From Leeuwenhoekiella parthenopeia (lineage in GTDB: Bacteria; Bacteroidota; Bacteroidia; Flavobacteriales; Flavobacteriaceae), in contig NZ_JAJGMW010000026.1 in the NCBI RefSeq assembly GCF_020782115.1, positions 1 through 64,000 on the forward strand: a stretch of DNA of 64,000 nucleotides, in the 5' to 3' direction. Each line of letters begins with the position of its first letter. The first letter of the stretch is position 1. The notes beneath the pieces are model-generated. The model was not told where the DNA came from. It saw only the letters and a program-made list of their open reading frames with translations, and did no database searches. Of this stretch, positions 61,060-64,000 are shown piece after piece. The position numbers and the translations under genes are program-made.

Positions 61060-62211
61060 TTATAAGTACCACGCATATAGATCGCTTATTCCCTTTCTTA
61101 AGTTTATTATATAGCTCCAACCCAAAGACTTTAATTTAGAAACATCCGTTAATTTCTTCATCGTTCCGTCCGGTTTTTCAGTATTAAAGTAAATTTTTCC
61201 TTTAAAATCTACGATTTTTTTAATCAACTCCGCAAGATCTTTAATGCTGATATCTTCCCCGGTGCCTATATTGATGTGGGTATTGCGGATTTCCCCGGTA
61301 TTTGCATGTGGCCCCTCGACTGCGCTTGGGGTGACGTCAGCAAAGTCTCGGTTTTCCATGATAAAAACACAGGCATCAGCCATATCTTCGCTCCACAGGA
61401 ATTCGCGCATAGGTTTGCCACTGCCCCAGATCTCCACTTGAACCGAAGCCCCCTCCTGACCTTCCCAACTGGGAGATGTGGAGTTGGCAGTCCCGGCAGG
61501 CAGTCTGCGGCTTATACCGTACTTTTTAAGAATGCCAAGAATGGCATCATCAGAGGCACTGCCATCAACCCCCTCAATAGGCAGTTTATTCAAATCAGCC
61601 CTTAGGCTGTCCCAGTCATTTTGTTCCAGGGCTTTACCCAAATGCATCTTACGAATCAATGCGGGCAATACATGAGACTTCTCCAGATCAAAATTATCGT
61701 TAGGTCCATAGAGGTTAGTAGGCATCACCGAAATAAAATTGGTTCCATATTGCAGATTATAACTCTCACACAACTTGATCCCGGCAATCTTGGCGATGGC
61801 ATAAGGTTCATTGGTATATTCCAGCACATCAGTAAGGAGATATTCTTCTTTCATAGGTTGCGGGCAATCCTTGGGGTAAATACAGGTACTACCCAAAAAA
61901 AGCAATTTCTTAACCCCGTACACATACGCCTGATGCACCACGTTGTTCTGTATCATCAGATTCTCGTAGATAAAATCAGCCCGGTAGGTGTTGTTGGCCA
62001 CGATACCCCCCACCTTTGCCGCGGCCAGAAACACATATTCCGGCTGTTCTTCCTTAAAAAAAGCAGCTACCTGCACGGCATCCCGTAAATCCAGTTCGCT
62101 ACTCGTACGCACGACCAGATTGGTATAGCCCTTCTCGTTCAGATTTTTAACCAGTGCAGAGCCAACCAGACCACGATGTCCTGCTACGTATATTTTAGAT
62201 TCCTTATTCAT
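61060..62211 (-). CDS. fcl: GDP-L-fucose synthase with repeat-derived insertions
   Basis: 383 residues. Rossmann GHRGLVGSA, LGSTCIYPKDCPQPMKE, catalytic YAIAKIAG (YxxxK), MPTNLYGPNDNFD and PMREFLWSEDMADAC identify the epimerase/reductase that turns GDP-4-keto-6-deoxymannose into GDP-L-fucose. The usual flavobacterial protein is shorter: two loops are extended, SRRLPAGTANSTSPSWEGQE near residues 231-252 and VTPSAVEGPHANTG near 291-305. The second reads from a sequence like the GCAGTCGAAGGG dispersed palindrome. Both insertions keep the frame and fall in surface loops, so the enzyme is probably active. Confidence 0.92.
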   Translation of the reverse strand: MNKESKIYVAGHRGLVGSALVKNLNEKGYTNLVVRTSSELDLRDAVQVAAFFKEEQPEYVFLAAAKVGGIVANNTYRADFIYENLMIQNNVVHQAYVYGVKKLLFLGSTCIYPKDCPQPMKEEYLLTDVLEYTNEPYAIAKIAGIKLCESYNLQYGTNFISVMPTNLYGPNDNFDLEKSHVLPALIRKMHLGKALEQNDWDSLRADLNKLPIEGVDGSASDDAILGILKKYGISRRLPAGTANSTSPSWEGQEGASVQVEIWGSGKPMREFLWSEDMADACVFIMENRDFADVTPSAVEGPHANTGEIRNTHINIGTGEDISIKDLAELIKKIVDFKGKIYFNTEKPDGTMKKLTDVSKLKSLGWSYIINLRKGISDLYAWYL

Positions 62212-62237
62212 AGTTTAATTTCGCAGTTCTACTCTAA

Positions 62238-62648
62238 TTACGCGGATTTATCTGGATTATCGCGGATTGTGGTTGTATTGATAAGGCGTTTCCAGGTTAA
62301 ACTCTTTTCACCGAAATTTATCAGGAGTCCAACAGGTTTGGAAGTAGCTTTCAGATAATTAACAACCTGATTTTCCATGGCTTTATGTATAAAAGTGGAA
62401 GCTTTTAACTCCAAAATCACACGATCAAAACATAAGAAATCAGCCTTAAAATACTTTTCCAGCTTTTGATTCTTATAATAAAGCGGAAGTAATTTCTGAC
62501 CCTCAAATGGTATACCTTCCTCTGTAAATTCCTTGCACAACACCTCCTGATAAACCGATTCTAAAAAGCCCGGTCCAAGATTCCGATGAACCCGCATACA
62601 TACCCCAATGATTTTGAAGGTCTCCTTCTGATAAAGTAAATGAGGCAT
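62238..62648 (-). CDS. GxxExxY-family protein
   Basis: 136 residues. The family motif appears as GPGFLESVYQEVL after IIGVCMRVHRNL, followed by LPLYYKNQKLEKYFKADFLCFDRVILELKA and the ending KPVGLLINFGEKSLTWKRLI. The acidic/lysine pattern (D-x-ELK) recalls the PD-(D/E)XK nuclease fold, to which the family has been compared. Its role is unknown. It is placed between gmd and fcl, as GxxExxY genes often are in Bacteroidota sugar clusters. Confidence 0.88.
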   Translation of the reverse strand: MPHLLYQKETFKIIGVCMRVHRNLGPGFLESVYQEVLCKEFTEEGIPFEGQKLLPLYYKNQKLEKYFKADFLCFDRVILELKASTFIHKAMENQVVNYLKATSKPVGLLINFGEKSLTWKRLINTTTIRDNPDKSA

Positions 62649-62700
62649 CTGATATCAAAATTTAATCCGTGGAATCCTTAATAATCAGCGTAATCCGTGT

Positions 62701-63813
62701 TTATTCGAAATAGTTGAGAATACGATACCCCCCATCCTTCAGATACTGATCTTTCTTCATCAGCTTGAGATCGCTCTGCATCATATCGTTTACCAGGTCC
62801 ACAAGTTCATACTCAGGAACCCAGCCCAGTTTTTCTTTAGCTTTGGTAGCATCACCTATCAACAAATCAACCTCAGTAGGTCTAAAATATTTAGGATCTA
62901 CAGCCAGCACTTCTTTGCCTGTTTCCAGTTGATACTCAGGATTGTTGCAGGCTTTAACATAAGCCTTCTCATCAACACCCTCACCCTTAAACTCAAGTTC
63001 AATACCCGCATAACCAAAAGCCATACGTACAAATTCGCGTACCGGAGTCGTTTTATTAGTTGCAATAACCCAGTCTTCCGCTTCATCGGCCTGTAAAATC
63101 ATCCACATCATGCGTACATAATCCTTAGCATGCCCCCAGTCGCGCTTGGCATCCAGATTTCCGAGGTAAATTTTATCCTGCAGTCCTAAAGCGATTCGGG
63201 CTGCTGCACGGGTAATTTTACGGGTAACAAAAGTCTCCCCACGTATGGGAGATTCGTGATTAAATAAGATTCCATTGCAGGCATATATTCCGTAAGCTTC
63301 CCGGTAATTTACAGTGATCCAATACGCATACATCTTGGCCACAGCATAAGGCGATCGCGGATAAAAGGGAGTTGTTTCCGTCTGAGGAACTTCCTGTACT
63401 TTTCCGTACAATTCTGAAGTAGAAGCCTGATAGATACGGGTCTTTTCAGCTAATCCCAGCAAACGCACGGCATCAAGAATACGCAAAGTCCCCAAACCGT
63501 CGGCATTCCCCGTGTATTCGGGTGTTTCAAAAGAAACCTGCACATGGCTCATGGCAGCAAGGTTGTAAATCTCATCCGGTTGAATCTCCTGTATAAGGCG
63601 TATAAGGTTAGTACTATCGGTCATATCCCCATAATGCAGAAAGAAATTGCGGTTCTCTACATGAGGGTCCTGATACAGGTGATCAATACGATCGGTATTA
63701 AACAGGCTTGAGCGGCGCTTTAGACCGTGCACTTCATAACCTTTTTTTAATAGAAACTCACTCAGGTAAGCCCCATCCTGCCCGGTAACTCCGGTGATTA
63801 ATGCTACTTTCAT
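62701..63813 (-). CDS. gmd: GDP-mannose 4,6-dehydratase
   Basis: 370 residues, the standard Gmd length. [66 protein letters not shown], catalytic [10 protein letters not shown] and [16 protein letters not shown] are all present. It makes GDP-4-keto-6-deoxymannose, the substrate of Fcl. Upstream of it lies ugd after 28 bases. Confidence 0.96.
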   Translation of the reverse strand: MKVALITGVTGQDGAYLSEFLLKKGYEVHGLKRRSSLFNTDRIDHLYQDPHVENRNFFLHYGDMTDSTNLIRLIQEIQPDEIYNLAAMSHVQVSFETPEYTGNADGLGTLRILDAVRLLGLAEKTRIYQASTSELYGKVQEVPQTETTPFYPRSPYAVAKMYAYWITVNYREAYGIYACNGILFNHESPIRGETFVTRKITRAAARIALGLQDKIYLGNLDAKRDWGHAKDYVRMMWMILQADEAEDWVIATNKTTPVREFVRMAFGYAGIELEFKGEGVDEKAYVKACNNPEYQLETGKEVLAVDPKYFRPTEVDLLIGDATKAKEKLGWVPEYELVDLVNDMMQSDLKLMKKDQYLKDGGYRILNYFE

Positions 63814-63841
63814 AATTTGGTTTTGATTAAGTTTTAAAGAA

Positions 63842-64000
63842 TTAAGAGCCTATGGCATAAAATTCAAAGCCTTTTGATTTAAGCTGCTCCTTATCAAGCA
63901 AGCGCCGTCCGTCAAATAAAAAGGCCGGCTTGAGCATAGCCTCATAAATTCGATCCCAATCCAGACTTATAAACTCGTCCCATTCGGTCATGATCGCCAC
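63842..64000 (-). CDS. ugd: UDP-glucose 6-dehydrogenase, C-terminal fragment
   Basis: The last 53 codons are visible, in phase with the window edge: [20 protein letters not shown], then [20 protein letters not shown] and FEFYAIGS before TAA. The TEWDEF and FDGR-LL motifs are those of the C-terminal UDP-binding domain of Ugd/TuaD. The enzyme oxidises UDP-glucose to UDP-glucuronate, feeding Uxs. The rest of the gene and the cluster promoter lie outside the window. Confidence 0.88.
   Translation of the reverse strand: MAIMTEWDEFISLDWDRIYEAMLKPAFLFDGRRLLDKEQLKSKGFEFYAIGS

Noticed and set aside
61276-62088. Rightward frames opposite fcl
   Set aside because: fcl is complete with all catalytic motifs on the minus strand; the rightward frames show no domain.
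1-64000. tRNA, rRNA or tmRNA genes
   Set aside because: No cloverleaf or rRNA-like sequence was noticed in the intergenic regions, which are occupied by repeats and AT-rich leaders.

Overview
The window looks like chromosomal DNA of a member of the Bacteroidota, most likely a (marine) Flavobacteriaceae species. The signs are two SusC/SusD outer-membrane pairs, many lipoprotein signal peptides, RteC, DUF6520 and GxxExxY families, a TAnnTTTG-type promoter, AT-rich gene starts without clear Shine-Dalgarno sites, and an exopolysaccharide cluster of the Wza/Wzc/WcaJ type. No rRNA, tRNA or CRISPR was seen.

Layout. 1-0.13 kb: end of an IS3-type insertion sequence that runs off the left edge. 0.5-3 kb: a DUF481-type outer-membrane protein and a lipoprotein with YwqK-like repeats. 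3.8-24.1 kb: a polysaccharide utilisation locus for rhamnogalacturonan I (pectin hairy regions) with GH28, PL11, a frameshifted GH2-like enzyme, a GH43-like enzyme, an alpha/beta-hydrolase esterase, GH105, GH106, SusC, SusD and GH31. PL11 would cut the backbone, GH105 remove the unsaturated galacturonate, GH106 release rhamnose, and the others trim side chains and acetyl groups. 24.2-25.4 kb: an orphan GAF histidine kinase. 26.1-40 kb: an RteC-family protein, an alpha-oxoamine-synthase/acyltransferase fusion, a STAS-like protein, an AraC-type regulator, a MauE-like membrane protein with a large C-terminal domain, a four-cysteine DUF6520 peptide, then a convergent SusC-SusD-S9 peptidase operon. 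Six copies of a 21-bp-spaced half-site in three pairs flank the first genes of this island and look like the operators of the local AraC-type regulator. 41-44 kb: an XRE regulator, a small conserved protein and about 1.9 kb of repeat-rich non-coding DNA. 43.9-64 kb: a leftward exopolysaccharide/capsule cluster ending in a terminator.

The polysaccharide cluster makes its own precursors: UDP-glucuronate (Ugd) to UDP-xylose (Uxs), and GDP-mannose to GDP-fucose (Gmd, Fcl). It has an initiating sugar-phosphate transferase, six glycosyltransferases including one likely GT-D fold enzyme, three acetyltransferases, a pyruvyl-transferase-like protein, Wzx and Wzy, and export by Wza/Wzc. The middle of the cluster is visibly more AT-rich than its flanks, as expected for an exchangeable serotype-like core.

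The most interesting points are (1) the AraC/21-bp half-site regulon linked to a lipid-synthase-like fusion and a MauE/DUF6520/SusCD/peptidase island of unknown role; (2) a 150-bp dispersed element, three copies, whose stems are conserved while the loops vary; (3) nested inverted-repeat elements at 42-43.5 kb; (4) repeat-derived in-frame insertions in fcl; and (5) the one-base frameshift in the GH2-like gene.
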